Source: JADMIH01 sp035274425 (GTDB lineage Bacteria; Chloroflexota; Chloroflexia; QHBQ01; JADMIH01). Taken from it: 64,000 nucleotides of DNA. Below, one piece after another: positions 53,566 through 61,747 of this stretch. The notes under the pieces are model-generated. The model did not search any database. It was not told where the DNA came from and saw only the letters and a list, made by a program, of their open reading frames with translations. Position 1 is the first letter of the stretch; each line of letters begins with the position of its first letter. Both the position numbers and the translations under genes were made by a program. The stretch is from contig DATEOC010000093.1 in the NCBI GenBank assembly GCA_035274425.1, forward strand, positions 1-64,000, in the 5' to 3' direction.

Positions 53566-53882
53566 AGGTATCACTTGATGAGGACTTACCCCAACGTCTA
53601 AGGCATTTCTTCCCAGGTCATGAGGTAGCTACCGTCAGATGGATAGGTTGGGGCAATTATGAGAACGGCGAATTGCTCGATTTAGCGGAAAAGGTTTTCG
53701 ACGTTTTCCTGACGGGAGACTAGAACCTACCTTATCAACAGAATCTTAACAAGCGCAAGATAGTAGTAGTCATACTGGCTACAAAACACCTACAGTATGA
53801 AACCCTGGAATTGATTATGCAGTCAATTCTTGACACGCTAAGAACAGCGCATCCTGGTGAAGTGCTGTATGTCAGGGATTGA
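53562..53882 (+). pseudogene. DUF5615 toxin, module 3, single nonsense codon
   Basis: The frame from the ATGA at 53562 reads MKVSLDEDLPQRLRHFFPGH and on to FDVFLTGD, then TAG at codon 54 (53721-53723), then NLPYQQNLNKRKIVVVILAT to VRD and TGA. The other copies have DQN or DRG at this point, so CAG to TAG is the likely single change. Everything else is complete, pointing to recent inactivation. Confidence 0.85.
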
Positions 53883-53891
53883 AACGGATTG

Positions 53892-54323
53892 CTAGGTTGC
53901 TACTTGCAGCTCGGAGGTACATGAAGGGCATCGGGACGCGCCGATGGGGATGGTGGAAAGGCAAAAGGGGCATTCCTTTGTAGTGGTCGCCTTATCGGGC
54001 TTGGTGGAATTGTAGGCTTTGACGAGGAGGAACATAACGAAGGCCAAAACGAGGAAGGTAATCACTGTATTGAGAAATTGCCCGTAGTAGATGCCGGACG
54101 CGCCTGCTGCCTGGGCCTCGACAGCGGAGGGGTAATCGGTGCCTGAGAGGTTGATATAGAGGCTGCTGAAGTCGACGCCACCCAGCGCCTTGCCTATTGG
54201 GGGCATGATTATCCAGTCAATGAGACCCTTTACGACCGCGCCGAAGGCAGCAGCCATAATGAGGGCGACAGCCAATTCAATTACATTGCCTTTACTGATG
54301 AATGTTCTGAATTCTTTCCACAT
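53892..54323 (-). CDS. mscL: Large-conductance mechanosensitive channel with C-terminal zinc ribbon
   Basis: A 143-residue MscL: FRTFISKGNVIELAVALIMAAAFGAVVKGL is the N-terminal amphipathic helix and pore span TM1, and FLNTVITFLVLAFVMFLLVKAYN is TM2. MscL opens under membrane tension to release solutes in osmotic down-shock. Instead of the normal C-terminal helical bundle the tail carries CPFCLSTIPIGASRCPSC, a short zinc-ribbon (CxxC...CxxC). AAAGGAG lies 8-9 nt before the ATG. It converges with the toxin-antitoxin modules. Confidence 0.93.
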   Translation of the reverse strand: MWKEFRTFISKGNVIELAVALIMAAAFGAVVKGLIDWIIMPPIGKALGGVDFSSLYINLSGTDYPSAVEAQAAGASGIYYGQFLNTVITFLVLAFVMFLLVKAYNSTKPDKATTTKECPFCLSTIPIGASRCPSCTSELQVAT

Positions 54324-54601
54324 ATTCTTGCTCCTTTGGTCCTATTTGTTGTTCGAGGGTAGAGAAAGCGAGACGCGCATTCTACTTCTCGATTTAGCCA
54401 GGGTGAACATTTATGAGCGTAGCGGGAAGTGGAGCTTGATATAGAGAAACTAACTGCTCTTCAATAGATGTAGATTGGTGTGGTTGCTGATGAGATAGCA
54501 GGAGAAAGCCCTCGTCCTAATCTCTTTGTAGAGGTGATAATAATAGAGATATGGGCAGGTTGTCAAACAGTCAGGTCGCTCTAGACCTTGACACGATATG
54601 C

Positions 54602-54687
54602 TATAATATAGCCAAGTTAGACACCAAGAGCATCTTATATGCCGACAGACCCACTTGCGGTGCAGCAAGTGGGTTTTGCGCTTTTTT
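54602..54687 (+). promoter_or_regulatory. Leader with TATAAT and attenuator-like terminator
   Basis: A perfect TATAAT at 54602-54607 (the TTGACA at 54588 is only 8 bp away, so it cannot be its -35) is followed by a hairpin with arms ACCCACTTGC (54649-54658) and GCAAGTGGGT (54665-54674) and then TTTGCGCTTTTTT (54675-54687). A transcript from this -10 would end before the gene at 54728 unless antiterminated. So the leader may be an attenuator, or give a separate short RNA. Confidence 0.5.
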
Positions 54688-54727
54688 CAATTGTATTATG
54701 GTGACAAATGGCCGGGAGGAGGACAAT

Positions 54728-56137
54728 ATGAATCCTGATGACGTTGCCTATCGTTATCTCGCTGGCAGCAGTTCAGAGCGAGCCGCCCTGAAACATAATC
54801 TAGTTGCAGGTGGACCCTCCTCTGTTCGTGCTCTTCTTAGAGGGGGCATAAGGCATATCAGCAATTTGATCCCGAAGGTCCGAGAAGAGCTAAGAGCAAG
54901 TAAAGATCAGATTGAAATGGGATTCTTCATGGGGCAAATCCAGGAGGGGTTAGCTATAAAGAGCAGCGTAGAAGCAGCGGAAGATCTTGCCGCACAGATT
55001 TGGCCGATAGTTGTTAGGATAGGGCAACCAGCACTTGATGAACTTTGCAATGCACTCAAAGGGAGCAATGTAAAGGAAGGCATACTGGCTGCACTTATAC
55101 TCCACCGTCTGTCTGGATTCCCAAGCGAAACGGAACAGAGACTAAGGGGCGTGATCAACACTGTTAAGCGAGATCCTAAATATCGACAGGGCGAGTTTGC
55201 CTTTTTTAGGAACTTGGTAATTCTGTTTTTCGCCAGGCGGGTAGGAGATAATGGAGTCACAGGTAATCTGAATGCTATAGCTCATCGCGAAGGCCTTACC
55301 AGTTTGGCGGAACTCGAAGAGCATTGGCGCATTTATGCCTGGCGATACCTACATGACGACTGGGGAGGGGGTACATCCCCACTCGACCCACTCGATAAAA
55401 TTGCTTATCAGTATCTTGCGGCAGATATTCTACACAAAGGGTTCGTAAAGGATACTAGTCGTTTACTTAGTGCAAGAGCCAAATCTGTAAAGGAACTCGT
55501 TCTTGCTGGTCTCCGGGTACTTGACGAGTATACTGCCGAGCAAGTTCCTATTAGATCGTCAAGTGCTACTTCGCAGAGTGCAGCTTCTCACGAAAGAGAA
55601 GAGATGCTCATGGAAACAATGAAGCTAATGAGTGATATATGTGCGACTTCTATCATGGTGACGCCTCCAACTGGTGAAGAGGGAATTAGCGGGTTGTGCC
55701 GTTGGCTAGACGTAAAGTATGGAAGGGCAAGTCTCGTCGCAGCGCTTGCTCTCCTTTGGGGAGATGCCGAGAATAGGTATTCATATCTCCTAGTGGATGA
55801 AGTGATGGCTGCCAAAGATGCCTTGGAGAGTAAAGACAGAAATCACACAGAGTCATTCAAGGGGTGGTTACACATTCATCTCTGTAACCTAACAATTGTG
55901 CTACTCGCAGAAGCAGGTAGCAATCGCGATCAGGCATTCCTACAGCATTACGGAGCAGCCCCACCATATATAGGGGAGCAAGGTGGCATGTCAGGAGAAA
56001 AATACGCTGTTTACCTCACACAAGGCGCTTGGGAGTGGTTGCTGTTTAGTACCGAAGGGAGGAGTTGGACTCAAAGGCAGAAGGACCAATGGTACCTGCA
56101 ATGCGCCCGACTTGGCGTAATGCCAGTAGGAAATTGA
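54728..56137 (+). CDS. Unrecognised 469-residue protein with internal repeats
   Basis: Family not recognised. Two related segments are visible: PDDVAYRYLAGSSSERAALK near the start and LDKIAYQYLAADILHKGFVK at about 220-240, each followed by a helical SVR/SVKELxLxGxR-like region, so it contains an internal duplication. No membrane span, signal peptide or catalytic motif is seen; composition is mostly helical. The frame opens at 54551, but GGGAGGAGG before the ATG at 54728 marks the true start. A decayed partial copy lies just downstream (56182-56420). Base composition is lower in GC than the neighbours, suggesting horizontal gain. Confidence 0.6.
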   Translation: MNPDDVAYRYLAGSSSERAALKHNLVAGGPSSVRALLRGGIRHISNLIPKVREELRASKDQIEMGFFMGQIQEGLAIKSSVEAAEDLAAQIWPIVVRIGQPALDELCNALKGSNVKEGILAALILHRLSGFPSETEQRLRGVINTVKRDPKYRQGEFAFFRNLVILFFARRVGDNGVTGNLNAIAHREGLTSLAELEEHWRIYAWRYLHDDWGGGTSPLDPLDKIAYQYLAADILHKGFVKDTSRLLSARAKSVKELVLAGLRVLDEYTAEQVPIRSSSATSQSAASHEREEMLMETMKLMSDICATSIMVTPPTGEEGISGLCRWLDVKYGRASLVAALALLWGDAENRYSYLLVDEVMAAKDALESKDRNHTESFKGWLHIHLCNLTIVLLAEAGSNRDQAFLQHYGAAPPYIGEQGGMSGEKYAVYLTQGAWEWLLFSTEGRSWTQRQKDQWYLQCARLGVMPVGN

Positions 56138-56181
56138 TAGTGCTAAAACGTCTGCTGAAACAAGTAAAAGGAGGGCAGAGA

Positions 56182-56420
56182 ATGTTCGACGCACCCTCAC
56201 TCGATAGAATTGCTTATCAGAATCTTGCAGCAAATATTCTACACAAAGGATCCGTGAGGAATCCTACGTCTCTAGTTCATGGGAGAGCCGATAGCAATGA
56301 GAGCAAGCCCTCCTACATTCTATGGGAGCGCGACGTAGCATAGGAGGGGAAGAATAAGCTATTTACGTCATACAAACCGATTGGACCTGGTTGCTATTTA
56401 GTACCGAAGAAAAGAATTGA
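56182..56420 (+). pseudogene. Decayed partial copy of the 54728 gene
   Basis: After AAGGAGG, ATG 56182 opens a 53-residue frame with LDRIAYQNLAANILHKGSVR, a clear match to LDKIAYQYLAADILHKGFVK of the upstream protein. A separate frame at 56358-56420 (AIYVIQTDWTWLLFSTEEKN, then TGA) matches the 3' end (AVYLTQGAWEWLLFSTEGRS). The middle is deleted. This shows an ancient tandem duplication followed by loss. Confidence 0.7.
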
Positions 56421-56517
56421 TCCCTATTGCAGAAAGAGCAATGGAGAAGGCAGTGCAGCGTTTTGTTGCTCGTTCCAGACTAAATAGCACACCGTATGAG
56501 CATACTACGTTCCGCCC

Positions 56518-57531
56518 CTATTTCTCGTATATCTCAGGGTTCACCACGTTAGGCGGCTTCTCGCCATTAAATACCGCTATGATGCTCTCGGCGGCCATCA
56601 TCGCCATAGCGTTACGGGTATCGAGGGAGGCGGAGGCGATATGGGGGACTATTACGGCGTTTTCTAGCTCTAGTAGGCCGGGGTGAACCTCCGGCTCATT
56701 CTCGAATACATCGAGGCCCGCACCCGCGATCTGGCCGCTCTTGAGGGCTTCCACCAGGGCGGCTTCATGTACGATTGCCCCGCGCGCGGTATTGATCAGG
56801 TAGGCGGTGCTCTTCATGCGGGCAAGCTCCGGCGCGGCGATGAGGTGGTGGGTCTCAGGGTTGTAATCGGTGTGGATAGAAACGTAGTCGGACTGCTCAA
56901 GAAGCTCATCCATCGGGACGAGGCGGGCGTTTAGCTCTCGCTCTGTCTGCTCGTCGGCAGGGCTGCGGTCATAATATAGGACCTGCATGTCGAAGCCGGT
57001 AGCGCGCTTTGCGACGGCCCGACCAATACGCCCGAAGCCGATAATACCGAGGGTCTTGCCATGCACATCCTGCCCGACCATCATCAGAGGTCCCCAACCG
57101 TGGAACTTCCCCGCCCGCAAGAAACGCTCGGCCTCCGGCACGCGCCGGGCTGCGGACATGAGTAGCGCCCATGCAAAGTCGGCTGTGGTATCGGTAAGCA
57201 CGCCTGGGGTGTTGGTTGCGGGGATGCCGCGTTGCGTAACTTCGGCCACGTCAATGTTGTTGTAGCCGACGGCCATATTGGCGACTATCTTCAGTTCGGG
57301 GGCCGCGTCCAACACATCAGCGTCTATGCGGTTGGTCAGCAGACAGTAGAGAGCGTTGTAATTGCCACCGCGCAAACGCTCTATAAGCTCTTCTTTGGTC
57401 CAGATGAGGTCGGGGTCAGGGTTGATGTCTAGAGTACCATCGGGGCCTACGACTTCGCGCAGCCGCTCGATGGCAACCTCCGGCACGCGCTGGGTCATAA
57501 GCACGCGCATAGTCTGTGCCTGGTCGGGCAT
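56518..57531 (-). CDS. D-isomer-specific 2-hydroxyacid dehydrogenase (glyoxylate reductase-like)
   Basis: An NAD(P)-dependent oxidoreductase of about 337 residues: LGIIGFGRIGRAVAKRATGF is the dinucleotide-binding motif, and the catalytic Arg (INTARGAIVHEAAL), Glu (DVFENEPEVH) and His (VPHIASASLDTR) are all present. It reduces glyoxylate, hydroxypyruvate or a related 2-keto acid. The ATG at 57531 has GGAGG a few bases upstream. No partner genes adjacent, so the substrate stays open. Confidence 0.92.
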   Translation of the reverse strand: MPDQAQTMRVLMTQRVPEVAIERLREVVGPDGTLDINPDPDLIWTKEELIERLRGGNYNALYCLLTNRIDADVLDAAPELKIVANMAVGYNNIDVAEVTQRGIPATNTPGVLTDTTADFAWALLMSAARRVPEAERFLRAGKFHGWGPLMMVGQDVHGKTLGIIGFGRIGRAVAKRATGFDMQVLYYDRSPADEQTERELNARLVPMDELLEQSDYVSIHTDYNPETHHLIAAPELARMKSTAYLINTARGAIVHEAALVEALKSGQIAGAGLDVFENEPEVHPGLLELENAVIVPHIASASLDTRNAMAMMAAESIIAVFNGEKPPNVVNPEIYEK

Positions 57532-57590
57532 CACTTGCCTCCAGTGGTCGGTAATCGGTGATCAGTAGCCGGCAGTAAGTGATAACGGAT

Positions 57591-57613
57591 TACGCATCAC
57601 GCATCACGTATCA
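57591..57613. repeat. Inverted GTGATGC-type minisatellite
   Basis: GCATCAC/GTATCAC units; the small membrane protein's stop codon lies inside. Confidence 0.85.
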
Positions 57614-57784
57614 CCCCAACCCGAAGCCGAGCAACAGCGAGGTTGTGTTCTTGGAGGCCTCGTTCAAAAGGAAGAGCACCATGCACAGACCATAGCACCC
57701 GGCGAGGATGCCGATCAGCGCGAAAATCGGTATGATGCAACCACGAACGAACCCTTGCTTTTTCCTCTGGCTAGTTCCAAGCAT
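57611..57784 (-). CDS. Small membrane protein of 57 residues
   Basis: Reading MLGTSQRKKQGFVRGCIIPI, then FALIGILAGCYGLCMVLFLL and a short tail. A basic N-terminus and one or two hydrophobic segments (about 14-40) indicate a membrane protein. AAGGAGG precedes the ATG at 57784 by about 11 nt. It lies between the helicase and the dehydrogenase; its stop codon falls inside a GTGATGC-type minisatellite (57591-57613). No family recognised. Confidence 0.55.
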   Translation of the reverse strand: MLGTSQRKKQGFVRGCIIPIFALIGILAGCYGLCMVLFLLNEASKNTTSLLLGFGLG

Positions 57785-57897
57785 AGTTTGGGTTTCCTCC
57801 TTGAGCGCTCTATGAGTCTATCATTATTGATTGGGACGAAAGACAAAGGACGGAGGACGGATGCTATTATTCGTCTTTCGTCTTTCGTCGCCAGATA

Positions 57898-60285
57898 TCA
57901 GCTTGCCTTACGCTGCCCCTGGGCGGCGGTCTCGATGGAGGCTGCCACCAGTAGGCCTTTTATTAGCTCCTGGGTGTGGCGCTTGCCGCCAGGACCGACC
58001 TCCATCGCCGGGCCGACGCAGGAAGGGCAGCCAGCTTCACACTCACACGCCGCCACCACTTCGGCTGCCGCTTCGAGAAGCGTGGTATGCATCTCGTACA
58101 GCTTCTTGCTGAAGCCGATGCCGCCCGGCGTCGATTCGTACAAGAATATGGTGCTGAACCCTGTGAAGGGGTTCTTCACCTGGGGCACCACGCCCAGGTC
58201 GCGGGGGTCGCACATCAGGTAGAGAGGTGCCATCGAGGTCAGCACGTTGCCCAATCCTACCAGGCCCGCCTGTAAGGCCGCCTTCCCTCCCTTGTCCGCC
58301 ATGTCGTCCGCTACGATGGAAGGGACGCAGAGCCAGTAGGAAGTAGTGTGCAGCTCCTGCTCCGGCAGGTGTATCTTGCCCCAGCCGACATTCTCGTGGG
58401 TATGCAGCTTTATTTTTTTGTAAATCGTGGCTTGAGCCGACAGCATCACCTCGCCGTAATTGCGCAGGCTCTCCCGCGGCTCGCCGGATACTATATCTAA
58501 TACCTTTAAAGTGACCGCAAGGTTCGCATCCGTATAATAATCGGCCTGAACTTCGCGGACATACGCCTTCTGCTCATCCCAGTCGAGGCGGTCTACGTGG
58601 TATTGCTGCCCCTCGTGGAGGTAGATCGCTTCTTCGTGGAGCATGGTCAGCACCGAGAAGCGGTCCATCTCACCGATGATGCGCGGGGATGTATCGGTCT
58701 CGTCAATAATAACGAAGTTCTCAGAGGCCGCGCTACGAAGTGATATGTTTTCCGCCGGGAAGTTCTCGCTCGACCAGTGCCACATCCCGCCCGCGTGCCG
58801 CACTATCATAGATTCTTCAAGGTAAGAGAGCATCTCGGCGGTCTCGGATAGGTTGTGCGTACCGTACCCCTCGTCCTCCGCGAAGGGTAGCTCGAATGCC
58901 GCGCACTGGAGATGGCTCATTAGTATAAAGAGGTTGTCGGGATTTATCAAGCCGTTTTCAGGTGAACGGTTGAAGAAGTAATCTGGATTGTTTACGAGGA
59001 ACTGGTCGAGGGGGGAGGAACCGGCCAGCATGATTGCCAGGGACTGGGTGGAGCGGCGTCCCGCACGTCCCGCTTGCTGCCATGTGGACGCGACGGTGCC
59101 AGGGTATCCGACTATCACGGCAGCTTCGAGCGCGCCGATGTCTATGCCCAATTCGAGTGCGTTAGTGCTGACGACTGTGCGTACCGAACCGTCGCGCAGG
59201 CCGCGCTCGATTTCGCGGCGCTGGTTGGGGAGGTAGCCGCCGCGATAGCCCCTGATTTTGGACTTTGGATTTTGGACCCGCGAGTGGCGTGAGGCGGCGT
59301 CCTGGAGGTAGGTGAGGAGGACTTCCATCGTGGTGCGGGTGCGGGCGAAGACGATGGTCTGGATGTCGTTGGCGAGTAACTGGGAGGCGATGTCTGTGGA
59401 CTCGCTGAGGACGGAGCGGCGCAGGCCAAGCTCCTTGTTGACGACGGGGGGGTTGTAGAAGACGAAGGTCTTGGGACCCTGGGGCGCTCCATTGTCGTCT
59501 ATCAGGCGGATAGGTGAGACGCCAGTCATGCGTTCGGCAAGCTCCTGAGGGTTGGCTATGGTGGCGGAGGAGAGGATGAACTGGGGGCGGGAGCCGTAGA
59601 AGTGGCAGATGCGCAGGAGGCGGCGCAGGACGTTCGCGACATGCGAGCCGAAGATGCCCCGGTAGTTGTGCACCTCGTCTATGACGATGTAGCGCAGGTT
59701 CTCGAAGAGGCGTACCCACTTGGTATGGTGCGGGAGGACACCCGTGTGGAGCATATCGGGGTTGGAGATGACGACGTGCCCTGCGGTGCGCACGAGCTTG
59801 CGGGCGGTGGGCGAGGTGTCGCCATCGTAGGTGAAGGTCTTGATGCCTTCGGCGGACGACGGACGATGGACGACGGACGACGTGTGATGCCCAGGGTCGG
59901 GAGTTAGTGCGGTTGCTATGGCGTGGAGGTTGGCGAGTTGGTCCTGGGCGAGGGCCTTGGTGGGGAAGAGGTAGAGGGCGCGGGCCTCCGGGTCTTCAAG
60001 GATGGTGTTGAGGACGGGGAGATTGTAGCAGAGGGTCTTGCCGGAGGCAGTGGGGGTGACGACCACGACGTGCTCGCCTGCGTGGACGGCGTCCACGGCC
60101 TGGCGCTGGTGGGTGAATAGCTCCTTTACGCCTCTCGCTTTCAATACGCTCACCAATCGCGGGTCCGCCCATGAGGGGAATGGTTCTGTGCGTGCAGGGC
60201 GTGCGGGTACGTCGCGCCAGGCGGTGATACGCTCCTGGAACATACGGGAGTTACGCATGTGGTCTATTAGTTGGGTGAGGTTCAT
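57898..60285 (-). CDS. MrfA-like DEAD-box helicase with DUF1998 zinc domain
   Basis: A 795-residue helicase. Motif I is TPTASGKT, motif II IVIDEVH (DEVH), motif III SSATIANP and motif VI QQAGRAGR. The C-terminal DUF1998 region has the CECEAGCPSC cysteines that bind zinc. MrfA in Bacillus repairs DNA crosslinks with MrfB; no MrfB gene is seen here. The N-terminal half contains GHHTSSVVHRPSSAEG, encoded by a GACGACGGA minisatellite (59852-59882), and RVQNPKSKIRG, encoded by an AATCCAAAGTCC-type repeat (59255-59275); both look like insertions in surface loops. Confidence 0.92.
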   Translation of the reverse strand: MNLTQLIDHMRNSRMFQERITAWRDVPARPARTEPFPSWADPRLVSVLKARGVKELFTHQRQAVDAVHAGEHVVVVTPTASGKTLCYNLPVLNTILEDPEARALYLFPTKALAQDQLANLHAIATALTPDPGHHTSSVVHRPSSAEGIKTFTYDGDTSPTARKLVRTAGHVVISNPDMLHTGVLPHHTKWVRLFENLRYIVIDEVHNYRGIFGSHVANVLRRLLRICHFYGSRPQFILSSATIANPQELAERMTGVSPIRLIDDNGAPQGPKTFVFYNPPVVNKELGLRRSVLSESTDIASQLLANDIQTIVFARTRTTMEVLLTYLQDAASRHSRVQNPKSKIRGYRGGYLPNQRREIERGLRDGSVRTVVSTNALELGIDIGALEAAVIVGYPGTVASTWQQAGRAGRRSTQSLAIMLAGSSPLDQFLVNNPDYFFNRSPENGLINPDNLFILMSHLQCAAFELPFAEDEGYGTHNLSETAEMLSYLEESMIVRHAGGMWHWSSENFPAENISLRSAASENFVIIDETDTSPRIIGEMDRFSVLTMLHEEAIYLHEGQQYHVDRLDWDEQKAYVREVQADYYTDANLAVTLKVLDIVSGEPRESLRNYGEVMLSAQATIYKKIKLHTHENVGWGKIHLPEQELHTTSYWLCVPSIVADDMADKGGKAALQAGLVGLGNVLTSMAPLYLMCDPRDLGVVPQVKNPFTGFSTIFLYESTPGGIGFSKKLYEMHTTLLEAAAEVVAACECEAGCPSCVGPAMEVGPGGKRHTQELIKGLLVAASIETAAQGQRKAS
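59852..59882. repeat. GACGACGGA minisatellite inside the helicase gene
   Basis: About three and a half units, in frame, translated as SSVVHRPSSA. Confidence 0.9.
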
Positions 60286-60287
60286 GG

Positions 60288-60674
60288 TTAGTAGATGGTG
60301 AGGCCAGGGACGCGAGCGAAGTGTTTCCTGTTGCCGGTTACCAAAATGAGGTTGTGCGCGAGGGCAGTAGCCGCGATGAGAAGGTCCATTTGGCCGATCA
60401 ACTAGCCTTGGCTCCTCAAGTTCCCACGTAGTTGAGCAAACCGCTTCATAATGCGCTTGTTCAGCGGCAGAACTTCTACGCCTCTCAGGAAAATCAAGAA
60501 TCCTTGTTCGTGCTTCCTAGGATCCGTACCAAAGTATATACCTTCATAGATTTCACCATAAGTAATCAGGCTGATGGCAAGCTCATCCTGTGGAAGGCTA
60601 GAGATTAACCTAATAGTGTTTGGAATACCCTTCAAGAATTCTGCTACCTTATCCGAATCAATGAGGTATTTCAA
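60288..60674 (-). pseudogene. PIN-domain (VapC-like) toxin with nonsense codon
   Basis: The frame from ATG 60674 reads MKYLIDSDKVAEFLKG, ISLITYGEIYEGIYFGT and ends RSQG then TAG at 60402-60404. Downstream in the same frame LIGQMDLLIAATALAHNLI and VTGNRKHFARVPGLTIY continue to TAA at 60288. The lost part contains the third catalytic Asp of PIN toxins (QMDLLIAAT). So only the first 90 residues would be made, giving an inactive protein. The Gln or Arg codon normally at this position may have changed to TAG. Confidence 0.8.
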
Positions 60675-60979
60675 AGCTCTATCTCGGGACGCGTTGATAT
60701 CTGACGGCTTTCGTGGATGTACTTAATGAAGGCATCTACGTCAACATCACCCCAACTACCTGCTGACGACAGAAATGCCTGATGGTCTTCGTCTGTAATA
60801 GTGCGCCGCTTTCGGGGCCGCTTCTTCAAAGGGGCAGGCTTGAGAAGGGCGATTTCACCATGCTCATTCTCTATCAGCACTTCTTCGTGCCTGTGGACTA
60901 CGCGGTCAAAGAAGCCTTCCAGGTCCCTGGCGAAGTCGTCGAAGGGAACTGGCGCGTGCGAAACCGCTTCGTTAGTCAT
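60671..60979 (-). CDS. Antitoxin of a VapBC-like pair (Phd/YefM-type)
   Basis: A 102-residue protein, N-terminal AbrB/Phd-like region (PFDDFARDLEGFFDRVVHRHEEVLIENEHGEIALLKP) and a charged C-terminal arm that would wrap the PIN toxin. It overlaps the toxin start by 4 bases. It is intact although its toxin is not. A ribosome-binding site (AAGGCTC) is weak. Confidence 0.75.
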   Translation of the reverse strand: MTNEAVSHAPVPFDDFARDLEGFFDRVVHRHEEVLIENEHGEIALLKPAPLKKRPRKRRTITDEDHQAFLSSAGSWGDVDVDAFIKYIHESRQISTRPEIEL

Positions 60980-61065
60980 AATGCAGAGCCTTTCTGTAGG
61001 ATTTTCTGACCTGAAACAGTGCTTGCATTATAGCATAGCGTTCGACGCCCCACGCCCTCTCGTAG

Positions 61066-61146
61066 TCACCTCTTCCTCTGCAACGCCTCCTTCCCTATCT
61101 GCCCCAGCACAATGCGCTTTCCGGTGGGGAAGTTGGGGTGGAACTC
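61066..61146 (-). pseudogene. Duplicated 3' end of the propeller gene at 61748
   Basis: Reading in frame EFHPNFPTGKRIVLGQIGKE and ALQRKR, then TGA. The same 80 bases occur at 61758-61837 as the 3' end of the intact gene, with about five differences. No upstream part is present. It ends 14 bases from the toxin stop at 61160, so it marks one boundary of the inserted toxin-antitoxin pair. Confidence 0.85.
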
Positions 61147-61159
61147 AAAGCTCGTTACC

Positions 61160-61498
61160 TCACAAACCGTTAATCTCGATGAGTTTCTCATCTGCTTCGA
61201 GCAGAGCTATCGCGCCCGCCAGCGTACTACTGAGTATTTCTCTAAGCCGTGCGTTAGAGGTGTTGCCACACGTTATCCAAATGACTTTAGGTGGCGCACC
61301 AAGCTCATCCAGTAGACGCAAGAAGTCACCATCCTTGGTCATCACCACAGCGTCTTCTTGCCTGGCCGCGAGAAAGATCTGACGGTCTGATGCTTCCCGC
61401 AGACCAAGCTCACGTACTGCGATAGCGTGCGCAGCAGAATTCCCATTGATCCAACCAACTATGGCTGGTGGAAGCTGGGCGTCAACCCAGATGATCAT
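61160..61498 (-). CDS. DUF5615 PIN-like toxin, intact
   Basis: A 112-residue PIN-like nuclease candidate: IIWVDAQLPPAIVGWI with the first Asp, ASDRQIFLAARQEDAVVMTKDGDFLRL with further acidic positions, and VIWITCGNTSNARL. This subtype (Mut7-C/DUF5615 relative) differs from the 52466 copies. It is fed by the DUF433 gene with a 4-base overlap. Confidence 0.8.
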   Translation of the reverse strand: MIIWVDAQLPPAIVGWINGNSAAHAIAVRELGLREASDRQIFLAARQEDAVVMTKDGDFLRLLDELGAPPKVIWITCGNTSNARLREILSSTLAGAIALLEADEKLIEINGL

Positions 61499-61719
61499 AC
61501 GACAAGTACAGGGTGGTCGAGCTTGCGGGCGGCATACAGCAGCGCGGCCTGCAAGTCATCCCGCTCAAGGTCGGGCATCTCTTCCAGAATCTGCTCGGCG
61601 CTCAATCCGCCAGCGTATAGGTCGAGGATGTCGGTCACGCGGATACGCATACCTCGGATGCAGGGGCGTCCCCCACACTGCTCCGGGTTGATGGTAATTC
61701 TCTCTAACAGGCTTGGCAT
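61495..61719 (-). CDS. DUF433 antitoxin, intact
   Basis: A DUF433 protein of about 74 residues: ITINPEQCGGRPCIRGMRIRVTDILDLYAGG and a following helical region. GGAGGG lies 5 nt before the ATG at 61719 (the frame opens at 61746). Together with 61160 it forms a complete toxin-antitoxin pair inserted against the end of the propeller gene. Confidence 0.82.
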   Translation of the reverse strand: MPSLLERITINPEQCGGRPCIRGMRIRVTDILDLYAGGLSAEQILEEMPDLERDDLQAALLYAARKLDHPVLVV

Positions 61720-61747
61720 AGTTCCCTCCAGAAGGTCTCCACCCACT

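Noticed and set aside
54588..54607. TTGACA and TATAAT as a promoter pair
   Set aside because: The spacing is only 8 bp; they cannot work together, so only the -10 is kept as a candidate.
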